DNA of 64,000 bases from Saccharopolyspora aridisoli (GTDB lineage Bacteria; Actinomycetota; Actinomycetes; Mycobacteriales; Pseudonocardiaceae), in NCBI RefSeq assembly GCF_004348445.1, contig NZ_SMKV01000004.1:180707-244706 (forward strand), given 5' to 3'. The notes beneath the pieces were generated by a model. The model was not told where the DNA came from. It saw nothing but the letters and a program-made list of their open reading frames with translations, and did not search any database. Positions 25,929 through 35,203 of this stretch are shown piece after piece. Position 1 is the stretch's first letter, and the number at the start of each line of letters is the position of its first letter. The position numbers and the translations under genes are program-made.

Positions 25929-26533
25929 GCGCGAACGCGTTCGACCCCGCGTTGATCGCCGACGACTGCTGCTTGCACCTGGACAGCGGTGAGTGCGAGC
26001 AACTGCCGGTGCAGCGCTGGAACGGCGAACCGGACGCCGCCGATGTGCTCATGCTCGACCGGTGCCTCGGGCCAACCCTGGATGTCGGTTGTGGTCCTGG
26101 ACGCATGACTCGGGCGCTCAACGCGCGGGGCACCGCATCGATCGGCATCGACACCTCCCGGGTGGCGGCGCGGATGACCGCAGAGCGCGGAGGTTTGGTG
26201 ATGCGCCGCAGCGTGTTCGAGCGAATTCCGGGCGAAGGTGCGTGGCGTCATGTGCTGCTGGCCGACGGCAATGTCGGCATCGGTGGTGACCCGGTGGGTC
26301 TGTTCCGCCGGATTCACCAGCTGCTGGCACATGGTGGCAGCGCAGTCGTCGAACTCCACCCACCGGGCATCGGCGTGCGGTGCAGACGCTGCAGCATCCG
26401 CGGTGGCACCTGGTTCCGCTGGGCACACGTGGGAATGGATGCGGTCGACGGGATCGCCGACACCGCCGGCTTTCGAACCGGGTGGACCGCCCACCGCGAC
26501 GATCGGTGGTTCGCCGAACTGATCCGGATCTAG
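25925..26533 (+). CDS. Class I SAM-dependent methyltransferase
   Basis: A 202-residue enzyme with the SAM motif LDVGCGPGRMTRALNARG (about residues 52-69) and an acidic residue at the end of the next strand (GIDTS). The middle part LLADGNVGIGGDPVGLFRRI replaces the usual motif II and is typical of the subgroup that accompanies DUF2064 and GT2 genes. There is a CxxC (RCRRC) near residue 155. GTG 25925 overlaps the upstream stop by GTGA. The substrate is unknown; its context suggests modification of a glycosylated lipid or small molecule made by the upstream pair. Confidence 0.87.
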   Translation: MSANAFDPALIADDCCLHLDSGECEQLPVQRWNGEPDAADVLMLDRCLGPTLDVGCGPGRMTRALNARGTASIGIDTSRVAARMTAERGGLVMRRSVFERIPGEGAWRHVLLADGNVGIGGDPVGLFRRIHQLLAHGGSAVVELHPPGIGVRCRRCSIRGGTWFRWAHVGMDAVDGIADTAGFRTGWTAHRDDRWFAELIRI

Positions 26534-26597
26534 GCGCGACCGCACCGGGCCTTCTTCGGACCTGTGACGGAACACAGGGCCAGTGCGAGAGGAGATC

Positions 26598-27143
26598 ATG
26601 ACGCACCGGACGACCACGCCGTGGGGCATGCGCTTCGGTGGAGTTGCCCTGGTGATGACCGTGCTTCCGGGGTGCGGCGAACCCAGCACTCCACCACCGC
26701 CCGAACCACCCGCCACTCCGCCGCAACCCGCACCCGGCGGGAAGCTTCCCCCACCGGCCGGAACCGAACAAGAACCGGCCCCGGGGCTGCCTGACGTCGC
26801 GTCGTTCGGCCGGAGCCTCTTCGCGTCCACCGAGGGCGGTGGCAGTGTCGGGGTCCTGCAAGACGGGAAGACGTCTCGCGAGATCCCGGGGTTCGTGGAG
26901 CTCCGGGGCCTGACGATCAGGGGTGACAGGAACGATCCCGGTCTGCTCTGCCGGACGCTGTCGAACGCCAACCAGGTCGTGCATCGGCGAACAGGCCCGG
27001 ACGTTTCCTCACGCGATCGGAGGACGCTGACCTCGCCGTGGATTCCGGCGCCGCTCACGCCGTGGGGCGAACGGATGCACAGGTTCAGCAGGTACCCGCA
27101 TCGGTCTCCGGTCGATCGCGATCCCCGAGGGGCGATCCGTTGA
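26598..27143 (+). CDS. Putative lipoprotein of unknown function
   Basis: A 181-residue predicted lipoprotein. The leader ends in the lipobox LPGC (about residues 23-26), followed by a Pro/Thr-rich linker of some 30 residues and a region with LFASTEGGGSVGVLQDGKTS, reminiscent of a beta-propeller or beta-sandwich strand. The C-terminal 80 residues are Arg-rich and less convincing, so a frameshift or a wrong end is possible. ATG 26598 has GAGAGGAG upstream. It lies between the methyltransferase and the TVP38 gene in the same direction. I do not recognise a family. Confidence 0.55.
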   Translation: MTHRTTTPWGMRFGGVALVMTVLPGCGEPSTPPPPEPPATPPQPAPGGKLPPPAGTEQEPAPGLPDVASFGRSLFASTEGGGSVGVLQDGKTSREIPGFVELRGLTIRGDRNDPGLLCRTLSNANQVVHRRTGPDVSSRDRRTLTSPWIPAPLTPWGERMHRFSRYPHRSPVDRDPRGAIR

Positions 27144-27163
27144 ACGACGGGCGAGGAGATCGG

Positions 27164-27904
27164 ATGAACCAGCACTCACCGACCGGCGGCACGACTGCTG
27201 CGCAGCGGTTCCGATGGGTGGGATCCCCGTGGACGCGCCTCGGAACGCTGCTGCTCATCGTCGGTTCGGTCGGGATCGGACTCCTCCGCAACGGCGTGCC
27301 GACGCTGGCGACCACGCAGTCCTGGGTGGCCGATTTCGGCGCGTGGGCGCCGTTGCTGTTCGTGCTGGTGTACGCGATGGCCACGGTGTCGATGTTGCCG
27401 ATGGCGGTGCTGTCCGCCTTCGCCGGAACGCTGTTCGGGATACCCATCGGGATCGTGGTCGTGTGGTGCGGTGCGATGCTCGGATCCACTGCGGCGTTCC
27501 TGCTCGGCGGTGGCCGCACGGCCGCTGCGGCCGTGGACCCGGCTGCTGGTGCGTGGCGCGGTTTCCTCCAGCGGCACGGCACCTGGGCCGTCGCGGTGAC
27601 GCGCCTGGTGCCGGTCGTCCCGCTCGGATTGGTCAACTACGCCTTCGCCATCACTTCGGTGCGCTTGCACCAGTACGTCGTCGGCACTGGCATCGGGATC
27701 ATCCCGGTGACCGTCGTGCTGGTCACGTTGGGAGACCAAGCCACGTCGCTGCAGTCGCCGGTGTCGATCCTGGTCGTCACCGCGCTGGGCGTGCTCCTCG
27801 TCGGCGGCGCCGTGCTCGTCCGAGGGCGTCGCGCCAGGTCCACGAAGGCCGTCGACCGCACGGTGTCCGACGACAGCGGCTGCGGGAAGGACGAGTCCCG
27901 GTGA
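27164..27904 (+). CDS. TVP38/TMEM64 (DedA-superfamily) membrane protein
   Basis: A 246-residue polytopic protein of the TVP38/SNARE-associated family. It has about six hydrophobic segments. The motif FAGTLFGIPIGIVVVWCGAM and, near the middle, AVTRLVPVVPLGLVNYAFAI are the two family landmarks with conserved Gly, Arg and Pro. Relatives act in membrane homeostasis and as undecaprenyl-phosphate or lipid scramblases. This protein could recycle the lipid carrier used by the adjacent arabinosyltransferase, but that is inference. GAGGAG precedes ATG 27164, and its stop overlaps the next gene as GTGA. Confidence 0.87.
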   Translation: MNQHSPTGGTTAAQRFRWVGSPWTRLGTLLLIVGSVGIGLLRNGVPTLATTQSWVADFGAWAPLLFVLVYAMATVSMLPMAVLSAFAGTLFGIPIGIVVVWCGAMLGSTAAFLLGGGRTAAAAVDPAAGAWRGFLQRHGTWAVAVTRLVPVVPLGLVNYAFAITSVRLHQYVVGTGIGIIPVTVVLVTLGDQATSLQSPVSILVVTALGVLLVGGAVLVRGRRARSTKAVDRTVSDDSGCGKDESR

Positions 27905-30900
27905 CGTCGACCGACGGTGAATCCACCTCGCTCGACGAACAGCGGGAACGCCCGCAGCGGACGAGCTGGTGCTGGGTGGGCCTGCTGGTCGGGGGTCTGG
28001 GGATCATCGCGGCCCTGCTGGTTCCGTTCATGCCGGTACTCGCGAAGAGCACGACCGTGAGCTGGCCACCGGAAGGACGTCCGGCCGAGTCCACGATGGC
28101 CTTGTTCGTGCCGTATGCCCCCGAGCAGGTTCACGTGGAACTCCCCTGCTCCGCCCTGCGCTCGGGCCAGCAGCGGGGAGAGCCGACAACCTTGATCAGC
28201 AGCCACCTTCCCGGGCGTCCGACCGACGGTTTCGCGCTGACCACCGACGACGATCGAGTCCTCGTCCTCGTCGGTGGCCGGGAGGTGTTCTCCACACCAG
28301 TCCCGGTCGGCGACTGCTCGGTGGTGCTCGACGCCGATGCGGGCGGGACGACGGTGCGAGTGGGCGATCAGGTGCGCACGGACCCGCACGCGCACGTCGA
28401 GGAGATCTTCGCACTGGCGACCGACCTCGCACCGCGGGATGCGAGCGCCCTGACGGTGCGCGCGACGACCAGCGACTGGTTCAGCAACACGCCGAGTGCG
28501 CCCAAGGTCGTGCTCATCGTCATCCAACTCGCGTTGGCCACCGGAGCACTCGCGTTGCTCGCCTCGGCTGATCGGCGACGCCGAACGAGAACGTCGGACC
28601 CCCTGACCCGACGGGTCATCTCGCGCTTCCGGTCCGGATGGCCGCCTCGCGCGGTCGACGTCGGCGTGGTCGGCGTGCTGAGTTTCTGGCTCGTGCTGGG
28701 GCCCGTGACACCGGACGACGGCTTCGCCAGCATGATCGCCCGCCAAGGCTGGCTGACCGGCGTCCCCAGCAACTACTACCGGTGGGAGAACACTTCCGAG
28801 ACGCCGTTCGCCTTGGCCCACCACGTGCTCGAACCGTTCGGCGCGGTCAGCGGCGACCCGATGGTCTTGCGGATGCCCAGCGCGCTGGCCGGTCTGCTGA
28901 CCTGGCTGGTGCTCAGCCGGGGAGCGGCGCCGGTGCTACTGCCCCGGATGAGCCGCGCACTCGGTATCCGCGCTCTGCTGGCGCTGAGCTTCCTGGCCTG
29001 GTGGCTGCCGTTCGGGATGGGAACCCGACCGGAAGCACTCACCGCCCTGGGCAGCACCGTCGCCCTGGCCTGCGCTGTCCGCGGGGCAACCCGGACCGAC
29101 GGGCACGCCCTGCTCGGGCTGGGCGTGCTGGCAGCGGGATTGGCGACCGCGGCCAGCCCGATCGGACTCACCAGCTTCGTCCCGTTCCTCGTCCTCGCAC
29201 CGCGGATCCTGCGTCGGCTGCAGGAACGCAACCCCGCCCGACCGGTGTGGTCGTCGATCCCACCGTCTGCCTTGCTGGGATCGGTGACAGCGGTCGGCAT
29301 CATCGCGATGTTCGCCGACCAGTCCTGGTTCGGTGCGGCCAGAGCCACCGAACTGCACCGGTTCTACGGTCCGGACGTGCCCTGGTTCCAGGAAGTGCTG
29401 CGGTACGACAACCTCCTCGGCTTCGGCCCCCAAGGCTCGATCGCCCGCCGTGTCCCCGTCCTGCTCACGCTGGCGCTGCTGGTCTGCACCGCGCTGCTGC
29501 TCGCTCGCGGGGCGCGGCGACTGCCAGGAATGCGGTTGATCCACGTCGCGCCCGCCTGCACGGCCATCAGCTGCGCGCTGTTGTGGCTGACCCCGTCGAA
29601 GTGGACGCACTACTTCGGCGCGTTCGCCGGCATCGGCGCCGCTGCGCTGGTGTCCTCGATCATCTTGCTCGCGGTCGCATGCCGGCGGTGGCAGCAGGAA
29701 CCCGGTGCGGTCGTGATCGGCTTGATCGGCACCGGCCTGGCCGTCCTCGCCGGGGCGACCTCGTTCGCCGGTACCAACAACTGGTTCCTGCACTCGCATT
29801 TCGGGGTGCTGTGGGGACACCAGCCGCTGCGCCCGTTGAACAGCCCGCTCTCCTGGTTGTTGCTCGCCGGCGCCTTGCTCGTGGTCGGCCTGCTGCGAGG
29901 ACGCAGCCGTCCCGGTGCACCAGCGCGAATGATCCTTCGCGCACCAGCCGTTCTGGCCACCGCAGCCGTCGTCTCGTCGGTGGGGATGCTGCTGGTGTCG
30001 TTCGCCGTGGCACCACTGCGCCAGCAGGACGGCTATTCGCTCGGCGGCCACAACCTCTCGCGGATCCGCAACGGCGCGAACTGCGGGATCATGGACGAAC
30101 TCGTCGCTACACCAGAAGTTCCCAGCGGAACGCTGAACCCCGGCGAAGGGACCGATCAGCTCCGCGGGTTCACCCCTGGTGCCGGGTCCGCCTCGGACCC
30201 GCCCGGCACCGCCACGGCGCGATGGTGGTGGGGCAGCCTCACCGGTGGAGCGATCAGCACCGGATCGATGACCAGCCGGTGGTTCTCCCTGCCCGCACCA
30301 CTCCCCGACCGAGAGATCGCGGTGTCGGTGGCCGGACGCACCGGTGATGGGAACAGCTTGACCCTCGAGTTCGCTCGCTCCCACCCCGACGGGACACCTC
30401 GGCCGCTCGGCCAACGACTCATCGACGACTCCTACAAGGACTCCGACAAGCGCGCTACCTACCCCACCGACCACGTCATCACACAGGAACCGCAGGACAA
30501 CCCGGATTGGCGGACCCTGCACCTCGACTCGCGAGCCGTTCCGCCCGGTGCCGACCGCGTCCGCGTGCGAGCCACCGACGCCACCACCGACCCCACGGGC
30601 TGGATGGCCGTCACCGGGCCCCGGATCAGAGCGGTCGTGCCGCTGCGGCAATTCCTCCAGCGAAGTGGAAGTCCGGCACCGACCTACGTCGACTGGTCGA
30701 TGACGTGGTCGCTGCCCTGCGTGCGCGACCTGGCGGCAGTCGGTGATGGGCTGGTGCAACCACCGAGACTGTTGTTCAACCCGCCCGACAGCCTCAAGTT
30801 GGCCGGCAGGGCCGCCTACGAGCAGGCGGTCGGCGGGAGCTTCGCCGGAGTGGACGAGCTCGGCACCCGCATCAGGGTCCCCACCCGGCTCCTCGGCACC

Positions 30901-31062
30901 GAGGACAAACCCCGCTACGAGCAGTGGGGGCACGTCGAGACCGTGGACTACCCGCTGCGAACCGACGGCTACGACACCGATACGACGTGGACCTCCCGAT
31001 GGGGCTGGCACGGCCCGCCGCGCATCTCACCGCCGCTGGCACCGACGTCCGAACCCCCGTAG
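27901..31062 (+). CDS. Emb-family arabinosyltransferase (GT53-like)
   Basis: A 1053-residue integral membrane glycosyltransferase of the EmbA/B/C family, which adds arabinofuranose from decaprenyl-phospho-arabinose to arabinogalactan or lipoarabinomannan. The order is TM1 at 24-45, a soluble beta-rich N-terminal domain to about 200, a multi-helix GT-C core, and a C-terminal carbohydrate-binding domain from about 720. The GT-C acidic motif is PDDGFASMIARQ (D272, D273), followed by GVPSNYYRWENTSETPFALA, the Emb signature. GTG 27901 overlaps the TVP38 gene. The presence of an Emb homologue points to an arabinogalactan-containing wall, as in Pseudonocardiaceae and Mycobacteriales. Confidence 0.9.
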   Translation: MTSTDGESTSLDEQRERPQRTSWCWVGLLVGGLGIIAALLVPFMPVLAKSTTVSWPPEGRPAESTMALFVPYAPEQVHVELPCSALRSGQQRGEPTTLISSHLPGRPTDGFALTTDDDRVLVLVGGREVFSTPVPVGDCSVVLDADAGGTTVRVGDQVRTDPHAHVEEIFALATDLAPRDASALTVRATTSDWFSNTPSAPKVVLIVIQLALATGALALLASADRRRRTRTSDPLTRRVISRFRSGWPPRAVDVGVVGVLSFWLVLGPVTPDDGFASMIARQGWLTGVPSNYYRWENTSETPFALAHHVLEPFGAVSGDPMVLRMPSALAGLLTWLVLSRGAAPVLLPRMSRALGIRALLALSFLAWWLPFGMGTRPEALTALGSTVALACAVRGATRTDGHALLGLGVLAAGLATAASPIGLTSFVPFLVLAPRILRRLQERNPARPVWSSIPPSALLGSVTAVGIIAMFADQSWFGAARATELHRFYGPDVPWFQEVLRYDNLLGFGPQGSIARRVPVLLTLALLVCTALLLARGARRLPGMRLIHVAPACTAISCALLWLTPSKWTHYFGAFAGIGAAALVSSIILLAVACRRWQQEPGAVVIGLIGTGLAVLAGATSFAGTNNWFLHSHFGVLWGHQPLRPLNSPLSWLLLAGALLVVGLLRGRSRPGAPARMILRAPAVLATAAVVSSVGMLLVSFAVAPLRQQDGYSLGGHNLSRIRNGANCGIMDELVATPEVPSGTLNPGEGTDQLRGFTPGAGSASDPPGTATARWWWGSLTGGAISTGSMTSRWFSLPAPLPDREIAVSVAGRTGDGNSLTLEFARSHPDGTPRPLGQRLIDDSYKDSDKRATYPTDHVITQEPQDNPDWRTLHLDSRAVPPGADRVRVRATDATTDPTGWMAVTGPRIRAVVPLRQFLQRSGSPAPTYVDWSMTWSLPCVRDLAAVGDGLVQPPRLLFNPPDSLKLAGRAAYEQAVGGSFAGVDELGTRIRVPTRLLGTEDKPRYEQWGHVETVDYPLRTDGYDTDTTWTSRWGWHGPPRISPPLAPTSEPP

Positions 31063-31110
31063 CCACCTCACTCACCTGGTGACCCGGGACAATGGTGAAG
31101 GAAGGACGAG

Positions 31111-32154
31111 ATGCACGTACTCATCACCGGTGGAGCCGGATTCATCGGCTCGCACATCGCCGACCTCCTGCACGACCGCGGACACCACGTGCGGCTGCTG
31201 GACGCGCTGCTCCCCGCCGCGCACGGCAGTCGAACCGTGCCCGATCACCTCCAGAGCTACGAGGTCGTCCGCGGCGACATCCGCGATCAGGCGGTGCTGC
31301 GCCACGCGTTGACCGGGATCGACGTGGTCTGCCACCAAGCCGCCATGGTCGGGTTGGAGACCGGCTTGGGCGACATGCCGGACTACGTGACGCACAACGA
31401 CCTCGGCACCGCCCACCTGCTCGCCGGGATGTCCAACGCCGGCATCGGCCGACTGGTCCTCGCGAGTTCGATGGTCGTGTACGGAGAAGGACGCTACTCC
31501 TGCCCCGCCCACGGGACGGTGCAACCCGGCCCCCGCACACCACCCGACCTCGACCGCGGACTCTTCGAACCACGGTGCCCGCGATGCGGCAGCGCGCTCC
31601 ACCCCGAACTCATCCCGGAGGACGCGGCACTGGACCCCCGCAACACCTACGCCGTCACCAAGCTCACCCAAGAGCACCTGGCCGCCGTGTGGGCACGCCA
31701 CACCAGCGGATCGGCCGTAGCACTGCGGTACCACAACGTCTACGGCCCACGAATGCCCCGCAACACCCCCTACGCGGGAGTCGCTTCGCTCTTCCGCTCA
31801 GCACTCGCACTGGGCGAAGCACCGAAGGTGTTCGAAGACGGCGCTCAACGACGCGACTTCATCCACGTCCACGACATCGCCCGCGCCAACTTGGCGGCAA
31901 TCCAACGAGAACATCCCGGATTCACCACCTACAACATCTGCTCCGGACAACCGCGCACCATCGCCGACATGGCCACCGCCCTCGCGAAGGCCGCCAACGG
32001 AGCAACCCCGATCATCACCGGCCAGTACCGCCTCGGCGACGTCCGCCACATCACCGCCGACCCGGCGCGGGCCGAGCGAGACCTGGACTTCCGCCCGCAG
32101 ATCGCCTTCGACGACGGCATGGAGGAGTTCGGCACCGCCGAACTCCGAGCGTGA
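31111..32154 (+). CDS. NAD-dependent epimerase/dehydratase (extended SDR) with a cysteine insert
   Basis: A 347-residue extended SDR acting on a nucleotide sugar. The dinucleotide motif is TGGAGFIGSHIADLL (residues 6-20), the active-site Ser is in VLASSMVVYG (about 120), and YAVTK is at 180-184. Between Ser and Tyr lies an unusual insert with C131, C156 and C159 (YSCPAHG and RCPRCGS), which resembles a small zinc ribbon. ATG 31111 has GAAGGACGAG just upstream. The gene shares direction with the Emb gene 48 bp before. In related actinomycete neighbourhoods such an epimerase travels with the GT2/DUF2064/methyltransferase/molybdo-oxidoreductase genes also found here. Confidence 0.88.
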   Translation: MHVLITGGAGFIGSHIADLLHDRGHHVRLLDALLPAAHGSRTVPDHLQSYEVVRGDIRDQAVLRHALTGIDVVCHQAAMVGLETGLGDMPDYVTHNDLGTAHLLAGMSNAGIGRLVLASSMVVYGEGRYSCPAHGTVQPGPRTPPDLDRGLFEPRCPRCGSALHPELIPEDAALDPRNTYAVTKLTQEHLAAVWARHTSGSAVALRYHNVYGPRMPRNTPYAGVASLFRSALALGEAPKVFEDGAQRRDFIHVHDIARANLAAIQREHPGFTTYNICSGQPRTIADMATALAKAANGATPIITGQYRLGDVRHITADPARAERDLDFRPQIAFDDGMEEFGTAELRA

Positions 32155-32318
32155 AGCTGCCCATCCCAGCCCCGGACAGCGCTGCGTGCCGGGTCGGTGT
32201 TCCTGGCTCGCCGCCACCCAGCCTCGGCGCACCGCCGGAGGTCCTGGCACGACCACCCACCACGCACGGTCCCGCAGCCACGACGGAACGAAGCAGCATC
32301 GCGCATCAGAGGGTGCGC

Positions 32319-32822
32319 TCAGGTCGATTCGTCCACACTGGACGGATTGTGACTGCGCGACCGTCGCAGCGCGATCACGCTGCGAAGCACGTAGACGACC
32401 GCACTCACCGCGACGAACGTCCCGCTGAGAGCCAACCAGCGACCGAGGTAGACCTGTTGGTCTTGACCGGTCGCGGCGAGGTGCGTCGCCGTTCCCTGCT
32501 GGACGATACCGGGGAAGAACACCAGGAACAGGAGACCTGCGGCCAATACCGGCGACCGAATGTGGTTGACGATCGGCACTCGCGCCTTGGGAGCCGACCG
32601 CAGCGATGCGGCCAGTGCCCGGTCCGCCAGCGAGCACACCGGCAGGAGAACCAGATCGTGCACCACGACCGCCGCAGCGAACCACACGGCCATCCGCACC
32701 ACTTGTGGTTCACCCCAGATCAGAACAACGCTGTAGGTGGTCAGCGCGAAACAGCCGACGACCGCGAGCAGATGTGCGGGCCCCGCTCCGTAGAGCTTGG
32801 TGAACCACCCCACCCCGGCCAT
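32319..32822 (-). CDS. Small membrane protein, probable partner of the molybdopterin oxidoreductase
   Basis: A 167-residue protein with about four hydrophobic segments (around residues 15-36, 41-65, 90-108 and 132-150) and a charged C-terminal tail. There is no enzymatic motif. Its ATG at 32822 lies 1 bp after the stop of the molybdopterin oxidoreductase, so the two are translated from one leftward message. I infer an accessory or electron-transfer role in that membrane complex. No family name can be assigned with certainty. Confidence 0.75.
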   Translation of the reverse strand: MAGVGWFTKLYGAGPAHLLAVVGCFALTTYSVVLIWGEPQVVRMAVWFAAAVVVHDLVLLPVCSLADRALAASLRSAPKARVPIVNHIRSPVLAAGLLFLVFFPGIVQQGTATHLAATGQDQQVYLGRWLALSGTFVAVSAVVYVLRSVIALRRSRSHNPSSVDEST

Positions 32823-32823
32823 C

Positions 32824-34203
32824 TCAACGACTCCGGAACTCGATCATCTCGACCCATTTCGTGTTGTGCACCCCCGGCAGTGCCGGAACGATGACCCGTG
32901 CCGGGTACCCGTGGTCCAGCGACAGTTCCGCGCCGTTGACGCGAAGCGCCAGTAATGAATCGGGATCGCTCACCTGGTTCGCCTGCAGCGTCGCCTGGTT
33001 GAAAGCGCCGGAACCTTCCATCGACTTCACCTGCGCGGACTTCGGCATCGGCACGCCCGCGAGGATCGCGAGATCACGCAGCCGGACACCGCTCCACACC
33101 TGCGTGGTCGACCACCCCTCCACGCATGCGATGGGTAGCTTCGCCGAGTGCTGTGCCATTCCCCGCAGCCCGGCGAGGTCGAGTTCGATGACCTGCGGCC
33201 CACCCAGGAGCACCAGTCGCCACGTCGGGCCGGTGGACTCCGCGGTGATGCCCGCTGCCTCCGAGGTGCGATTGATGGGAAAACCGTTCGGCCCTTCACC
33301 GCTGTCCCGACCTCTCGGCAGCAACAGCGCACTCGGGCGAGTGAAACCTCCTACGCTCTGTCCCAGCGTGAGCGCACCGAGCAGGAGCGAACCACCGCCA
33401 ACCAGGGTGAGCGCACCTCTCCGCGACAACGTGGGTTCTGACGGCTCGCGCGCGACCAGGTCGTCATCGACTGGCTCCGGGCGGGTCTCGGCCCGAGACG
33501 TGCCCAGCATCTGCCGAAGCGATCGGGACCGCAACACCCTGATCATCTTGGGGACCTTCACCACGAGGTGCACGACGAACGCTCCGATGAACACCCACGC
33601 CCCGAAGTAGTGCGCCGTGTAGAAGCTGAATCCGAAGACGTAGTCGTACTGGATGTTCAGAACCCCGGTGACGATCTCGAACAACACGCCACCGACCAGC
33701 AACAGCAACGTCAGCCGTTCCAGGAGCTGGGCCGCTGATCGGCTCGGCGGCCAACTCAGCAGCTTCGGGGCCACCGACCACAGCTTGGCCAGCACCACCG
33801 GAATGAGGACCAGGCCCAGCCCGACGTGCACACCCTGGTTCAACCGATACAGCCAGGCAGGCCGAACCGGCCAGTCGAACGGAGGAAGCCGCAACCACCC
33901 CACCTCGGGAGGCATCGCTTGCCCGAACTGCGGACCGTAAGCGGCGTACGACAGTAGACCAGTGATGATCACCGGTGGCAGGCCCAGCAACAGGACCGCA
34001 CCCAACACTGACGTCAACCACGGGCCACGCAGCGGGCTCCGCCACAGTCGGCTCCGCCCGAAACCAGGCGGGCGGTGACGAGCCACCATGCGCCACACCC
34101 GGACCGGGAACCCGAACTCATCGGGAGGTGTTCCTTGGTCGTCCCGGGACCAACCTCTGCTTGCGTCGCTCTCGTCGGACACCGCACCACCCGGAAAGGT
34201 CAT
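32824..34203 (-). CDS. Membrane-anchored molybdopterin-dependent oxidoreductase (sulfite-oxidase fold)
   Basis: A 459-residue fusion. The N-terminal half has about four transmembrane helices with cytochrome b561-like histidine positions (LNQGVHVGLG, YTAHYFGAW, GAFVVHLVVK), then a further hydrophobic segment RRGALTLVGGGSLLLGALTL. The C-terminal half is an oxidoreductase molybdopterin-binding domain of the sulfite-oxidase/MsrP fold, with Mo-ligand C360 in IACVEGWSTTQVWSGV and the GYPARVIVP motif. It would move electrons between the membrane pool and an extracytoplasmic substrate. The start is ATG 34203; an upstream GTG at 34254 is possible. Confidence 0.88.
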   Translation of the reverse strand: MTFPGGAVSDESDASRGWSRDDQGTPPDEFGFPVRVWRMVARHRPPGFGRSRLWRSPLRGPWLTSVLGAVLLLGLPPVIITGLLSYAAYGPQFGQAMPPEVGWLRLPPFDWPVRPAWLYRLNQGVHVGLGLVLIPVVLAKLWSVAPKLLSWPPSRSAAQLLERLTLLLLVGGVLFEIVTGVLNIQYDYVFGFSFYTAHYFGAWVFIGAFVVHLVVKVPKMIRVLRSRSLRQMLGTSRAETRPEPVDDDLVAREPSEPTLSRRGALTLVGGGSLLLGALTLGQSVGGFTRPSALLLPRGRDSGEGPNGFPINRTSEAAGITAESTGPTWRLVLLGGPQVIELDLAGLRGMAQHSAKLPIACVEGWSTTQVWSGVRLRDLAILAGVPMPKSAQVKSMEGSGAFNQATLQANQVSDPDSLLALRVNGAELSLDHGYPARVIVPALPGVHNTKWVEMIEFRSR

Positions 34204-34756
34204 GAGGATGCAGCCATCCCCACGCAACTGGATACTGACAGTTTGCCCGAGCACCGGACTCGACGCATGCCGGATCGTCGTCCACTGAGGGGGTCACTCC
34301 TCTTCGGCATGCTCCTTCAGAACGCTCGTGGACGCCGGACTCCCCTGCGAGGTCGACTACGGCGGCAAGAAGGGTGTCAGGGCGGGGAGGGCCGACATCG
34401 ACCGCCGACCCCCAGGCCTGTGGATCGAGCGCGTGCCGAGGGGGTCGTGCGCAGTCGCGACGACCAACCGCACGAAGTCCCGGGCCGTCGCCGGATTGTT
34501 GGTCCACATCGGATACTGCAGTCGATCGTCGGTGCGGGAGTCGAGATGTCGGCGGAAGCAGCGGCCATCCGAGTCAATCGCTGCGGGATTCGTCAACCGC
34601 GTTGCCGGGGTGGGTGTTCGGACCCAGCGCGTTGCCCGGCTGCCGCTGGGGCCTCAGGCGGAGCGCGCTCGGCCGCCCGCGTCGCACGAAGACCAGCTCG
34701 CTGGATGCAACGAAGCGCGCGCCCGGCGGTCTCACCGCCTGGACACGCGCCCGTTC
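34204..34756. other. Intergenic region, no supported gene
   Basis: About 550 bp between two leftward genes. Open frames on both strands are short and have no family signature. The promoter of the molybdopterin oxidoreductase pair should be near 34203-34300. Confidence 0.4.
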
Positions 34757-35203
34757 TCACCGCTGGGCAGGCTCGGGGACGTCGGCCGCTGCGTCGACGT
34801 GGAAGGTGAACCGCGCCTTGCCGATCCAGACCTCGTCGGAGTCAGACAGCTCGATGTGCTCCACGGGACGCCTGTTGACGTATGTTCCGTTGAGCGAACC
34901 GCCGTCGTAGAGGAAGCACCGGCCGTCCTCGATCTCCAGCTCCGCGTGGTACCGGGACACCGTCACGTCGTCGATCACGATGTCGCAGTCGCGGTGCCGC
35001 CCGATCACGGTCAGCGACGCGGAGATCACGAACTCCGCCCCCTCGTCGGCCCCTCGGTCGACCACCAACCGCATGCTCGTCCCCGCCTCGCGCGGCGTTG
35101 GGATCAACTCGCCCAAGCGCCCGGTGACGGGAAGCTCCTGCCTCGGCACATCGTGCGACGTGCGCTGGTCGAACAGTCCGGCGACCTCGGCGATCTGACC
35201 CAT
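34757..35203 (-). CDS. FHA-domain protein
   Basis: A 148-residue protein. The C-terminal 90 residues form a forkhead-associated domain that binds phosphothreonine peptides. Its core motifs are visible in order: VIGRHRDCDIVIDD (the conserved GR), VSRYHAELEIEDG (the S-x-x-H) and YDGGSLNGTYVNRRPV (the N-G-T). The short N-terminus has no known domain. It probably reads out Ser/Thr kinase signalling, but no kinase is adjacent. ATG 35203 has GGGAGGGGAAAG upstream and is clearly better than the longer in-frame start. Confidence 0.9.
   Translation of the reverse strand: MGQIAEVAGLFDQRTSHDVPRQELPVTGRLGELIPTPREAGTSMRLVVDRGADEGAEFVISASLTVIGRHRDCDIVIDDVTVSRYHAELEIEDGRCFLYDGGSLNGTYVNRRPVEHIELSDSDEVWIGKARFTFHVDAAADVPEPAQR

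Noticed and set aside
26118..27175. Leftward open frames over the methyltransferase, lipoprotein and TVP38 start
   Set aside because: Antisense to genes with motifs and ribosome sites; no homology signs of their own.
28936..31011. Leftward 691-codon open frame inside the Emb gene
   Set aside because: Antisense shadow of a clear arabinosyltransferase; composition not protein-like.
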